Shown piece after piece: positions 36,382 to 46,110 of a stretch of DNA of 64,000 nt. The notes beneath the pieces were generated by a model. It saw nothing but the letters and a program-made list of their open reading frames with translations. It was not told the origin of the DNA and searched no databases. The stretch lies in the NCBI GenBank assembly GCA_900473805.1, contig UCMS01000026.1, positions 1-64,000 on the forward strand, written 5' to 3'. A program made the translations under genes and the position numbers. The stretch comes from Hyphomicrobiales bacterium (GTDB lineage: Bacteria; Pseudomonadota; Alphaproteobacteria; Rhizobiales; Rhizobiaceae). The stretch's first letter is position 1, and each line of letters opens with the position of its first letter.

Positions 36382-38877
36382 ATGAACCGCATCCTGTCGA
36401 CATCAGCGCTCCTCGCCGCATCCGTCGCCATGGTCGTCTCGACCGCAGCACCGGGCCATGCCGAAACCAGCGTTGCCGGCGTGACGGCGGCGGTGAACCC
36501 GACCGCATCAGCATTGGAGCCGAGCGGAAAACGCAAGCTGATCTCACTCGGCGACCCCGTGGTGCGCGACCAGCGGATCGAGACCGGACCGGAAGGCCTG
36601 GTGCAGATCCTGCTCGCCGACGGCACCTCGTTCACGGTCGGGCCGAATTCTTCCATCGTCATCGACAGCTTCGTCTACGATCCGGAGAAGCAGACGGCGT
36701 CGCTTGCCGCGACCATGACCAAGGGGGCTCTGCGCTTTATCGGCGGCAAGGCGTCGAAGGCCGGCGGCGACGTCAAGATCGACACGCCGATCGGCACGGC
36801 CGGCATTCGCGGCGCCGTGGTGGACATCAACCTCGACGGCAAGACTGCAGACGGACAGGTAATCCCGCCGCATGTCTCGCTGGTCTTCGGCAAACAGGTG
36901 GAACTGAACAGCCGCGGCGCCTCGCAGCGCGTCTTCCGCCCGGGGTATTCGATCGTCGCCGGCAGCGGCGGCAATGCGGTCCAGCGCACTCCGCCGGTCT
37001 GGGTAAGCTCCCTGCAGCAATATCTGGCCGGGCGGCCGGGCCTGACGGGCGGCGCGCAGACCGTGCCAACCGACAACAGCGTGCGCAACAGCCAGGTGGC
37101 GACCAACAATTCGCAGCAGCCTCCTGCGAAGAACAACATTCCGATTCCCCAGCCGAAGCCGCTTCCGGTGAAGTCGCCGGAGCAGATTGCGGCGGAAGCC
37201 ACGCGGGACACGACACGGCCTGAGACCCAGGAAGACAGCGTCGCGGTGCTGGAACCCGGCAACAGCGGGGGTGTAGGTTCCTCTGACAAGCTGACCAGCA
37301 GCAACGGCACGATCAAAACCAACGCGGATGGCACCATCACGGGCAGCTACGGTTCACGTAGCTTCATCCTTCCATCGTTGAGTTCGACGTCGTCACTGGT
37401 ATCGCACGCCGTCACCGGCACGGCCAACGGGGCGAGCGTCAGCGGGACGGCCTATACCGGCAGCAACGGTTTTGTTGCCTATATGTTGACGGACGGATCG
37501 GGCGACCCCTTCTATGTCATCGGCGGAACGCCAGCCAATGCGACGAGCACCTTGGCGAGCGGACAAATCCTGCATTACGTGATGGAACCGGACGCGCTCT
37601 TCCCTGGCATGGTGAATGCGGACGGATCGACCGTGCCCTTTACCAGCGGCTTTGCAGCTGCCGGCGCTGTTTCGAGCGATCTGCTCGTCGGCGGCGTTAC
37701 AACTTCGGACGGGGTGATCGGCCGTGCAATGCAGGCGTCTCTGCTGATCGACGGCACGGGGACGAGCCAGACGAGCGCCATCAATGTAACGGCAGGAAGC
37801 ATCGGCCTGCTGGAAGGCGGCGGCTATGGACTGACCGGCTCAACCGCCGGTTCTCAACGCAACAACGCGAACGGCCAGGCGTCCAATGGTCAGGGGGTCA
37901 CGACGACGATCGGGTCAACCGCCGGAAAAGACCAGTTCTACGGCAGCAATGGCGAGTATCTGGTTATTGGAACAGGCAGCCTTCCGACCGTTGATTTTGG
38001 CGATCCGGATGGCGAGTTCGAAGGTTACGACTACGTGCATGTCGCCAGTCGGGACGACACCGCGTCGAGTGCGGCCATCAGGACATTTGGGGGGCAGACA
38101 CGAACAGGATTTTCCTCCTGGGTGCTGACACAGTATGGCTCGAGCTCGATCCGGGTGGGACGGGCGGAGGCAACTTTCAACTCAACCGCCGGGACCTTTA
38201 CCGGCGGGATCAGCTCAATGGGCGGAACCTATTACGCGGACTTCTACGACGAGGACGACAGGACCTATCTCAGCGACCAGCTGATTGCCGCGACGAGTTC
38301 GAAGGACGGTACCTACATGGTGTCGTCTGCTGCGGTTCCGGCGAAGATATTCAACAACAACACCTCGGCCGCGATCTGCAACAGCTGCGAGTTCATGACC
38401 TGGGGATGGTGGGGCCGCAACTCCTATGGAGAAGTCGGCTACACGGTCCATCTCGGCAACTGGATCATCGGCCAGCAGCCCGCCGATACCGCCGTGCCCA
38501 CGACCGGAAGCGCCACCTATAACGGGAACGCTGTCGGGACGGTGATCAATGGATCATCCCAGTACATTGCGACCGGGACCATGACGTCGACGATGAATTT
38601 CGGCGCGCGACAGGGCACGGTGGAAATCAATGATTTCGACAGCAAGGATTTCACGACGGTCGTCAGTTTCGACAATAGCGGCGCTCCCAAGTCCTCCTTC
38701 ACTGGCAGCAGCACCGCCGGTTCGATGACGAGCAGCGTCACTGGCGCGTTTGCTTCCGATGGCTCCGGCACGACGCTCGGCAATGTCAAAGGCATCATGG
38801 GCAACTTTACCGCCGTCGATGGAAGCTGGTCTTCCACGGGCATCTTTGCCGGCAGCACGTCTGAGATCTTTCCGTGA
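36382..38877 (+). CDS. exported FecR-domain protein with TbpB-like C-terminal barrel
   Basis: The protein has 831 residues. A signal peptide (cleavage near GHAE, residue 27) is followed by a FecR domain (LISLGDPVVRDQRIETGPEG at about residue 53, TPIGTAGIRG at about 135). Residues about 225-320 are a Pro/Asn/Ser linker, and the remainder is Gly/Ser/Thr-rich beta sequence. The last 130 residues (GSATYNGNAVGT, FGARQGTVEI, GNFTAVDGSWSSTGIFAGS) have the rhythm of the TbpB-type handle barrel recognised by Slam translocators. GGAGAG precedes the ATG. The stop overlaps the start of the adenylate cyclase (GTGA). The family is FecR; surface export is inference. Confidence 0.8.
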   Translation: MNRILSTSALLAASVAMVVSTAAPGHAETSVAGVTAAVNPTASALEPSGKRKLISLGDPVVRDQRIETGPEGLVQILLADGTSFTVGPNSSIVIDSFVYDPEKQTASLAATMTKGALRFIGGKASKAGGDVKIDTPIGTAGIRGAVVDINLDGKTADGQVIPPHVSLVFGKQVELNSRGASQRVFRPGYSIVAGSGGNAVQRTPPVWVSSLQQYLAGRPGLTGGAQTVPTDNSVRNSQVATNNSQQPPAKNNIPIPQPKPLPVKSPEQIAAEATRDTTRPETQEDSVAVLEPGNSGGVGSSDKLTSSNGTIKTNADGTITGSYGSRSFILPSLSSTSSLVSHAVTGTANGASVSGTAYTGSNGFVAYMLTDGSGDPFYVIGGTPANATSTLASGQILHYVMEPDALFPGMVNADGSTVPFTSGFAAAGAVSSDLLVGGVTTSDGVIGRAMQASLLIDGTGTSQTSAINVTAGSIGLLEGGGYGLTGSTAGSQRNNANGQASNGQGVTTTIGSTAGKDQFYGSNGEYLVIGTGSLPTVDFGDPDGEFEGYDYVHVASRDDTASSAAIRTFGGQTRTGFSSWVLTQYGSSSIRVGRAEATFNSTAGTFTGGISSMGGTYYADFYDEDDRTYLSDQLIAATSSKDGTYMVSSAAVPAKIFNNNTSAAICNSCEFMTWGWWGRNSYGEVGYTVHLGNWIIGQQPADTAVPTTGSATYNGNAVGTVINGSSQYIATGTMTSTMNFGARQGTVEINDFDSKDFTTVVSFDNSGAPKSSFTGSSTAGSMTSSVTGAFASDGSGTTLGNVKGIMGNFTAVDGSWSSTGIFAGSTSEIFP

Positions 38878-41108
38878 CAGGCCAGACGGCGGGCGCAGCG
38901 AAGTCACAGGCTCGCCCGAAAGGGTGGCGTCTGTCGTCCTCGCAGCGGCGGCGAACAGGGGTGATGCTGATCGGAGCGGCGGCGCTCACGGGTTTCATCA
39001 CGCTGCAGGCCATCTTCGCCGGGCAGGCCTTTCGCCTGACGGCCCTCGTGTTCGACACTTACCAGAGCATCAAGCCGCGTGTGGCGACCGATCCGCCCGT
39101 GGCCGTTGTCGACATCGACGAGGCCTCGATTGCGAGGCTCGGCCAGTGGCCGTGGTCGCGGCGGGTGGTCGCCGACATGGTGGTGCGCGCGAGCGGGCTC
39201 GGGGCGGCTGCAATCGGCTTCGACATCGTGTTTTCGGAGCCGGACCGCACCGCGCCATCACGGCTGATCGAGGAAATGCGCCGCCAGGGCGTGTCGCTCG
39301 AAATCGCCACGGCTGCCCTGCCCGACCCGGATCTCGCCCTGGCGCAGGCCGCAGGGGACAACCCCGTGGCTCTCGGCATTGCACTGACCAACGAAACAGA
39401 GGCGCCCGTCGCGCCACCGAAAGCTGGCTTCTCCTTCCTGGGCAAAGACCCCGCTCCGGCGCTCGACCGCTTTTCCGGGGCACTCTCGAACCTTAAGGTT
39501 CTGACCGAGGCGACGAATGCGATCGGATACTTCTCCTTTCCGCCTTCGGCAGACAACATCATCCGCAGCTTTCCGCTCGTTTCGACCGCCCAGGGCAGGC
39601 TCTATCCAGCCCTTTCCGTCGAGACGCTTCGCATCGCGCAACAGGCCGGCTCCTTCATCGTCCGCTCGGCGGAAAGTGGCGGCCGGCTGGCGATGACAGA
39701 CCTGCGGGTGGGCGCGCTGGATGTGCCTGTCGGCCCCGGCGGGGAGATGTGGATCTATTACTCGGGTTTGCCCGCGATGCCGGTGATCTCGGCCGCAGAC
39801 CTTCTCGATCCGGCAAAGACGGCAATCCTCGGGCCGATGATCGAAGGGCGCATCCTGTTGATCGGGACCAGTGCCGTGGGCTTGCGCGATCTCGTGGCGA
39901 CACCCGTCGATCCGGCGATGCCAGGGGTCAAGGTGCATGCGGAGATTATCGACCAGATCGCCAGCGGCATTTTCCTGCAACGACCGGACTGGATTACCGG
40001 TGCGGAACGGGCTGTTGCGGTCGCAGTCGGCCTGATGCTGGTTGCCGCGCTGGCGCTTGGCTCGCCGGCCATTGCCGTTGCTGTCGCGCTCATCCTTTCG
40101 GTGGCCGTCGGAGCTGCCTCCTGGCTTGCCTTTTCCAAGGCGCTCCTCCTTTTCGATCCCCTGCTGCCGCTCGGCGGACTGGCCTCGGTGCTTCTCACGG
40201 CCCTGCCCCTTCTCCTGATGCTGACGCATCGGGAAAAGCGCTTCGTGCGCGAAAGCTTCGGCCGCTACCTTTCGCCGACGCTGGTGGAACGGCTGTCGGA
40301 GAACCCGGAAGGGCTGAAGCTCGGCGGCGAGGATCGGGAACTGACGATCCTGTTCTCGGACATTCGCGGATTCACGACCCTGTCCGAAAGTCTCACGCCG
40401 ACCGAACTGACCGCGCTGCTCAACGGCTTCCTGACGCCGATGACCGACGTTTTGCTGGAGCGCGAGGCGACGATCGACAAGTATATCGGCGATGCGATCA
40501 TGGCGTTCTGGAACGCTCCCCTCGACATTGCCGAGCATGCGACGAAAGCCTGCGATGCGTCGCTTGCGATGATTGCGGCACTCGATGCGCTGAACCGGGA
40601 GCGCGGCACGGCCCTGAAGATCGGCATCGGCCTCAACACCGGCATGGCCTGCGTCGGCAATCTCGGTTCAGACCAGCGTTTCAGCTATTCATGTCTCGGC
40701 GACAGCGTCAATCTGGCCTCCCGCGTCGAAGGCATGACGAAGCTCTATGACGTCGCGATCCTGGTCACCGAGGAGGTGGTTCGCCAGGCGCCCGGTTTCG
40801 TGTTTGCCGAGGTGGATCGCGTGCGGGTGGTCGGGCGGCGGGCAGCCGTGCGGCTCTACACGCTGCTTGGGCGCGAGAGTGATCCCGCCGTCAGCGACCT
40901 TGCGCCGATCCTCGCCCGGCACGAGGCGTTTCTCGACCTGTGGCAAACAGGCGATCTCGACGCCTGCCGGCGAATGGTCGAGGCGTTGCTGTCGCTGGCG
41001 CCCAATCCGCTGTCCGGGACCCATAGGCTTTATCGTTCGCGTCTTGAAACGCTGCCTGAAACCGCTCCTGATAACTGGGACGGCGTGTTTACAGCAAACA
41101 GCAAGTAG
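38874..41108 (+). CDS. CHASE2-domain adenylate cyclase
   Basis: The protein has 744 residues. One N-terminal membrane helix (about 30-52) precedes a periplasmic CHASE2 sensor (about 60-365, with VAVVDIDEASIARLGQWPWSR and LLIGTSAVGLRDLVATPVD). Three membrane helices follow (about 375-450), then a class III cyclase domain (about 480-690). Catalytic features are intact: the metal Asp in FSDIRGF and in KYIGDA, the adenine-specifying Lys in the latter, and GDSVNLASRVEG. It should make cAMP in response to a periplasmic cue. The start is a GTG that overlaps the FecR stop. Two transporters with cyclic-nucleotide-binding domains lie just downstream on the other strand. Confidence 0.93.
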   Translation: MTGQTAGAAKSQARPKGWRLSSSQRRRTGVMLIGAAALTGFITLQAIFAGQAFRLTALVFDTYQSIKPRVATDPPVAVVDIDEASIARLGQWPWSRRVVADMVVRASGLGAAAIGFDIVFSEPDRTAPSRLIEEMRRQGVSLEIATAALPDPDLALAQAAGDNPVALGIALTNETEAPVAPPKAGFSFLGKDPAPALDRFSGALSNLKVLTEATNAIGYFSFPPSADNIIRSFPLVSTAQGRLYPALSVETLRIAQQAGSFIVRSAESGGRLAMTDLRVGALDVPVGPGGEMWIYYSGLPAMPVISAADLLDPAKTAILGPMIEGRILLIGTSAVGLRDLVATPVDPAMPGVKVHAEIIDQIASGIFLQRPDWITGAERAVAVAVGLMLVAALALGSPAIAVAVALILSVAVGAASWLAFSKALLLFDPLLPLGGLASVLLTALPLLLMLTHREKRFVRESFGRYLSPTLVERLSENPEGLKLGGEDRELTILFSDIRGFTTLSESLTPTELTALLNGFLTPMTDVLLEREATIDKYIGDAIMAFWNAPLDIAEHATKACDASLAMIAALDALNRERGTALKIGIGLNTGMACVGNLGSDQRFSYSCLGDSVNLASRVEGMTKLYDVAILVTEEVVRQAPGFVFAEVDRVRVVGRRAAVRLYTLLGRESDPAVSDLAPILARHEAFLDLWQTGDLDACRRMVEALLSLAPNPLSGTHRLYRSRLETLPETAPDNWDGVFTANSK

Positions 41109-41164
41109 CGCTGAACACGCTCTTTCTGTCCCGCAGGCTTCGCGACCCGATCCCTTCGTGCTGT

Positions 41165-43444
41165 CTATTCGTGCAGCGACTGGACCACGCGGTTGGCGAT
41201 CGTGAGACGCTCTGCGAGCGTGGTCGCACAGAGCCGGTGGATCAGAAGCGCCAGTTGCGGATCGACCGTTTCCAGGTGGCGCAGTTGCTGGCGGCCGAGA
41301 CGGTAGACGGTCGAGGGTATGTCGGCCACGACATCGGCCGTGCGTGGGCCGCCGCGATAGATGGCGATTTCGCCGAGTACGACACCCGGCTTGACCGTTC
41401 GCAGACGCAAGGGACGCCCATCCGGCAAACGCGCTTCAACGCGCGCACGGCCCTTCCACAAGAGGAAAAGATCGTCACCGATCTCGCCTGCGCGGATGAA
41501 CCGGTCACCCGGCTGAAGATCGATCCGTTCCATGGTCGCAACCAGATCCTGCAGCCGAGCATTGGGACCGATCGTCTGGGCGAGGTAATCCTCAACATCG
41601 CTCCAGTCCACCTCGTCCGGCAAGGACGCCAACAGGCGTTCCTCACAACGCTCCAGCGCGTGGTCGAGATCACGCTCCACGGCGACGGTCGGGTCGTCGA
41701 CAACGTCCAGGCCGTTGCGGCGCAACGCCGTTTCCACTCGCTTGTTCATGCCGCAGACGAGGAGTTCCACGTCGCTAGCGACCAGCATGTTGCGGATCTT
41801 GACGAATGCGGCACAGGCGGCGGCATCCATGCCGCTCACCCGGCGAAAATCGAGGATGACGAAACGCAGCGACAGTCGTTTGCGGTCACCGAGGCGCTGA
41901 CGGACCGCGCCGATGATCTGCTCCACTGTGCCAAAAAAGAGAAATTCCTGCAGCTCGAGCACCTGGACCTGATCACCTTCAAGATCCAGCAGCGTGTTCT
42001 CGGCAATGGGCCTATCGATACTCGATCGTCGCTGCCGGGCCGAGGTATCGGCGCGGATCACCGAAAGGCGCGCATAATTGTAAACGAAGGTGACGATCGA
42101 GAGTGCCAGGCCCAGGGCCATGCCGCCGATGAAACCGAAAGCCAACATGCCGAGCGGGATAGCCAGCACCACCAGCCATTCGCTGACCGGCAATTGCCGC
42201 CGCGAGCCCCAAAGCCAGTCATGGATCAGTTCGAAACCCAAGGTGAGCATCAGGCCGGCGGCAATGAAGGTGGGCATGGCACCGGCGAGCTGTCCGGCAA
42301 AGGGCAGCATCAACAGCAGCAAGGCTGCGGTCGCCACTCCGACGGAACGGGCATGGGCCCCCATGCGGTTGGCAAGCAGCGTCATGCTGAGGCCTGTGAA
42401 GCCAGGCGCTCCGCCGAGACCGCCGGCAAGAAGATTGGCAAGCCCCGCAATGCGCAATTCTGCGTCGGCATCGATCTCGCGGCGGGTTGCGACCTCAAGG
42501 CCGCTGGTGTTGAGAAGCACCCCGACCATGCTGAGCAGCGCCACCGATGCAATCGCCGGCACGGCATGGGCGACCACGGCCCAGTCCGCGCCTGTGGCAA
42601 TGGCAACTGGTGACGGCAATTGCAGGCCCGATGTCGGCGGCATGGACGGCAGCCATTGCAGCATGCGTGCCTGTTCGGAGGTCACGCCCAGGAAGGCCAG
42701 CATGGCGTAAAACAGCAGCGCACCGGCAAGCATGACGATCGGGGCGGTGACCGGGTTGCTGGCATTCCTCAGGGCGAAGGTCAGCACGATGGCAAAGATC
42801 AGCGCGATGTAGAGATTGGCGAGCGCCTGGTGACCGAGTGGCTGGATGAGAAGTTGGGGCAGCGAGCGATCACCGACCACCATCATCACGGCACCCTGGA
42901 TGAGCAAGAAGCCGGAGCCGGCAAGGAAGCCCGCCACCACCGAAAAGGGCATGAAACGGACCAGGCGACCGAAGCGGCAGGCGCCGAAGATCCAGAAGAT
43001 CGCGCCTGTGGCAACGGCGCTCGTGCCGAGGATCGCAAAAGCCGTCTGGATGCGGGTGGCTTCGGACGCTCCCTGCAAAGAGGGCGAGGCCATGGCGGCA
43101 GCGATGGCTGTGGCGAGGATGGCGATACTCGCCTCCTGCACCTGGCCGACGCTTGAGGGGTAGCGGCTGCGCAGCGCAATCAGCAGCGCGATGACGACAC
43201 AGGAGAGCAGGATGACGCCGACACCCATGCCGAAACCGGCGGCGAGCGGCCCGGTGAAGATCAAGGCGGCGAAGGCGATGCTGGTGCCCAGGCCATCAAT
43301 GCCCGCGATGGCGGCAAACAAGAGAGGAGCGGAGAACTGTGCCAGCCTGCTTTTCGGCAGAACCTTCGGTATCGGATGATCCATGGCCGGGACCAGGGCA
43401 TCGGCGGGCAGTTCAGGCTGGAACTTGTGATTGCTGACGTTCAC
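41165..43444 (-). CDS. SulP-family anion transporter with STAS and cyclic-nucleotide-binding domains, copy 1
   Basis: The protein has 759 residues. A SulP/SLC26 membrane domain (about 1-470) includes DGLGTSIAFAALIFTG, GFLAGSGFLLIQGAVMM and LNTSGLEVATRREID. A STAS domain follows (about 500-620, LRFVILDFRRVSGMDAAA), then a cyclic-nucleotide-binding domain (about 640-750). The phosphate-binding cassette is intact: LGEIAIYRGGPRTADVV, with the Glu and Arg that hold cyclic nucleotides. SulP proteins carry sulfate, bicarbonate or related anions; the substrate here is unknown. The GTG start at 43444 has AGGAAC upstream and aligns with the N-terminus of copy 2; an ATG at 43384 is the alternative. Confidence 0.9.
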   Translation of the reverse strand: MNVSNHKFQPELPADALVPAMDHPIPKVLPKSRLAQFSAPLLFAAIAGIDGLGTSIAFAALIFTGPLAAGFGMGVGVILLSCVVIALLIALRSRYPSSVGQVQEASIAILATAIAAAMASPSLQGASEATRIQTAFAILGTSAVATGAIFWIFGACRFGRLVRFMPFSVVAGFLAGSGFLLIQGAVMMVVGDRSLPQLLIQPLGHQALANLYIALIFAIVLTFALRNASNPVTAPIVMLAGALLFYAMLAFLGVTSEQARMLQWLPSMPPTSGLQLPSPVAIATGADWAVVAHAVPAIASVALLSMVGVLLNTSGLEVATRREIDADAELRIAGLANLLAGGLGGAPGFTGLSMTLLANRMGAHARSVGVATAALLLLMLPFAGQLAGAMPTFIAAGLMLTLGFELIHDWLWGSRRQLPVSEWLVVLAIPLGMLAFGFIGGMALGLALSIVTFVYNYARLSVIRADTSARQRRSSIDRPIAENTLLDLEGDQVQVLELQEFLFFGTVEQIIGAVRQRLGDRKRLSLRFVILDFRRVSGMDAAACAAFVKIRNMLVASDVELLVCGMNKRVETALRRNGLDVVDDPTVAVERDLDHALERCEERLLASLPDEVDWSDVEDYLAQTIGPNARLQDLVATMERIDLQPGDRFIRAGEIGDDLFLLWKGRARVEARLPDGRPLRLRTVKPGVVLGEIAIYRGGPRTADVVADIPSTVYRLGRQQLRHLETVDPQLALLIHRLCATTLAERLTIANRVVQSLHE

Positions 43445-43606
43445 CGTGGCCGTTCCTGCAAACTGGCGGTTGATACACCAGGGAGGCGGGGAGTTCTGCC
43501 GATTGGTAGACCTGCCGCCAACAGCCGACAACGGGCCGCGCCGGATAGACCCAAACTTGGCCGATCAAACGCGCGAAGCCTTTGGCAGACTTGTCTAATT
43601 TGAGGT

Positions 43607-45925
43607 TCATTCATGCAGCGCCTGGACGGTGCGGTTGGCGATCGTGAGGCGTTCGGACAACGCTGTGGCACAGAGTAGGTGAACCAGCACGGCGAGATGC
43701 GGATCTGTCCGTTCGAGATGAAGAAGCTCTCGGCGGGCCAGGCGATACACCGTCGATGGCAGTTCGGCAACGACGTCCGCCGTGCGCGGGCCATCGCGGT
43801 AGATGCCGATTTCGCCCAACACGACGCCTGGAGTGACTGTGCGCAGACGCAGGACGCAGCCGTTCGGTAACCGGGCCTCGATGCTCGCGCGTCCCGTCCA
43901 GAGAAGATAGAGATCGTCGCCGGTGTCGCCGGCACGAATGATCCGATCACCCGGCGAAACGTCGATCCTTTGCATGACCGCGACGAGATCGTGCAGCCGT
44001 TCGTTGGGGCCGATGGTGCGGGCGAGATAGTCTTCGACATCGTGCCAGCCCTCTTCTACCGGGACGGCGGCGAGGAGGTGATCCTCGCAGCGCTCCAGGG
44101 CTCGGTCGATGTCGGCCAGCAGCAGGACCGCATCATCGCCCTCAAGATCGAGACCGTTCAGGCGAAGCGTTCTTTCCACCTGAGCTGGGAGCCCACAGAA
44201 CACCAGGACCGCACCGGCACCGGCGAGCAGATTGCGCGTCTTCAGGAAGGTGATGGCGGCGGCGGCATCAAGGCCACTCACCCGCCGGAAGTCGATCACA
44301 ACATGGCCAAGTGCGGGGCGTTCCGGATCGCTGAGACGCTGACGGACCCGCTCCATTACCTGTTCTGCTGTGCCGAAGAAGAGAAATTCCTGCAATTCCA
44401 GCAGTAGAACCCGGTCCCCTTCCCGGTCGAGAAGCGCGTTGTCCGCGATCGGTCGATCGACACGAGATCGGCGCTCCCGGGAGGAAGCCTCGACGCGGAT
44501 GACGGAGAGGCTGGCATAGTTGTAGACGAAGGTGACCACCGACAGTGCCAGGCCAAGCGCCATGCCGGGGAGAAAACCGGCTATGACCATGCCGAGAGGA
44601 ATGGCAAGCACAGTCAGCCATTCACTCTGCGACAATTGCCGGCGTGCCTTCCACAGCCAGTCGTGCAACATCTCCAAACCGAGCGTCATCATCAGGCCGG
44701 CCGCTATGAACACGGGCATAATGCCGGCAAGCCCACCGGCAAAGGGCAACATCGCGAGCAAAACCGCAGCAGTTGCGAGACCGACGAACCGAGTTTTTGC
44801 GCCCATGCGGTTGGCAAGCATGGTCATGGACAGGCTTGAAAAGCCGGGCGGCCCGCCCAACAGGCCAACAGCGATGTTGGCGAGACCAGCAGTGCGCATT
44901 TCCCGATCGGCGTCGATCTCGCGGTGGGTCGCAACTTCGAGGCCGCTGGTGTTGAGGAGGAGGCCGATCATGCTGAGCAAGACAACAGAGGCGATGGCCG
45001 GCGAGGTGTGGGCAACGGTCCACCAGTCAGCGCCTGAAAACACATCCAGCGGCGACGGCAGGGCAAGGCCCCCAGACGGTGGCATGGCAGGCAGCCAGTG
45101 CATGGCGCGGGCTTGCTCGACCGGCAGGCCGATCACGGTCAGCATCCCGTAAAACAGCAAACCGGCACTGAGCATCACGAGCGGCCCCGTAGCGGGACTG
45201 GCGAAACGGCCGAGAGACCAAAGCAGAACAAGGGCGAAGATCAGTGCCACCATCAGATTGCCGAGGACCGGACGTCCTTCTGACAGCGAAAGTGCGGCGT
45301 AGCCGCCTTCGCCCAGCACCATCATCACCGCACCCTGAACCATCAGCGCGCCGGAGCCGGCCAGGAAGCCGGCAATGACGGGATAAGGCAGAAAGCGCAT
45401 GAGCCGACCGAAGCGGAACGCGCCGAAAGTCCAGAAGACGAGACCCGTAGAAAGACCGCTTAATGCCAAGACGGCGAAGGCTGTCAGGATCCGTGTCTCG
45501 TCGCTCGCATCCGTCATCGTCGAAGTCGCGCCGGCAATGGCCGTGGCGAGGATCGCGACGCTCGGTTTGCGAACCTGGCCGATGCTGGAGGGATAACGGC
45601 TGAACAGCGCCATCGCGAGAACCAGCACGACGCTCGAGAGGAGGATAAGACCGACCCCCATGGCGAAGCCCGGGGCGAGCGTGCCGGTGAAGATCAGCGC
45701 GGCAAAGGCAATGCTGGTGCCAAGACCATCCAGGCCGGCGACCAGGGAAAAAAGCGCCGAGGCGGTCACGTTGGCGAGGTGATCGGACCGGGCGGAAGCG
45801 AACGCGTTGCCGGTATTGCCATGCAGAATGGCGGCGGCTCGTTCTGCCCCCTCGGGCGGATGCGCCTTGTCGGGAACAGGCTGCGGCGAGCATGTCGGAT
45901 TGTGAAGGTTCACCTGGGCATCCAT
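43607..45925 (-). CDS. SulP-family anion transporter with STAS and cyclic-nucleotide-binding domains, copy 2
   Basis: The protein has 772 residues and aligns with copy 1 from end to end: the same SulP membrane domain, STAS domain (LGHVVIDFRRVSGLDAAA) and cyclic-nucleotide-binding domain with an intact cassette (LGEIGIYRDGPRTADVV). About 70 bases upstream of the two genes are also related, so the duplication included control sequence. ATG at 45925 was preferred to an in-frame GTG at 45943. Both copies point away from DUF721 and towards the adenylate cyclase. The substrate is unknown. Confidence 0.9.
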   Translation of the reverse strand: MDAQVNLHNPTCSPQPVPDKAHPPEGAERAAAILHGNTGNAFASARSDHLANVTASALFSLVAGLDGLGTSIAFAALIFTGTLAPGFAMGVGLILLSSVVLVLAMALFSRYPSSIGQVRKPSVAILATAIAGATSTMTDASDETRILTAFAVLALSGLSTGLVFWTFGAFRFGRLMRFLPYPVIAGFLAGSGALMVQGAVMMVLGEGGYAALSLSEGRPVLGNLMVALIFALVLLWSLGRFASPATGPLVMLSAGLLFYGMLTVIGLPVEQARAMHWLPAMPPSGGLALPSPLDVFSGADWWTVAHTSPAIASVVLLSMIGLLLNTSGLEVATHREIDADREMRTAGLANIAVGLLGGPPGFSSLSMTMLANRMGAKTRFVGLATAAVLLAMLPFAGGLAGIMPVFIAAGLMMTLGLEMLHDWLWKARRQLSQSEWLTVLAIPLGMVIAGFLPGMALGLALSVVTFVYNYASLSVIRVEASSRERRSRVDRPIADNALLDREGDRVLLLELQEFLFFGTAEQVMERVRQRLSDPERPALGHVVIDFRRVSGLDAAAAITFLKTRNLLAGAGAVLVFCGLPAQVERTLRLNGLDLEGDDAVLLLADIDRALERCEDHLLAAVPVEEGWHDVEDYLARTIGPNERLHDLVAVMQRIDVSPGDRIIRAGDTGDDLYLLWTGRASIEARLPNGCVLRLRTVTPGVVLGEIGIYRDGPRTADVVAELPSTVYRLARRELLHLERTDPHLAVLVHLLCATALSERLTIANRTVQALHE

Positions 45926-46110
45926 CGCGGCAAGCTCAACCACGGATTTGGTCTGCCCTCATTCGTAGACCTCGCCATCGGCGGGCGGCAACGGTCGCGG
46001 AACAATCGGCCCAGATTTGGCCGCCGCAACGCAGCATTCTTATGCGCGACGCAGCATTTCACTCCCTCGCTGAACGTCGGACGCGGAACCGTCCACAGGG
46101 CGGCGGTCGT

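Noticed and set aside
41165..45925. Naming the SulP pair as the sulfate uptake system for cysHDN
   Set aside because: SulP proteins also carry bicarbonate and other anions, and the cys operon lies 37 kb away with no shared regulatory signal.
41109..46110. A CRP-cAMP binding site near the cyclase and transporter genes
   Set aside because: I looked for TGTGA-N6-TCACA in the gaps and found no acceptable match.
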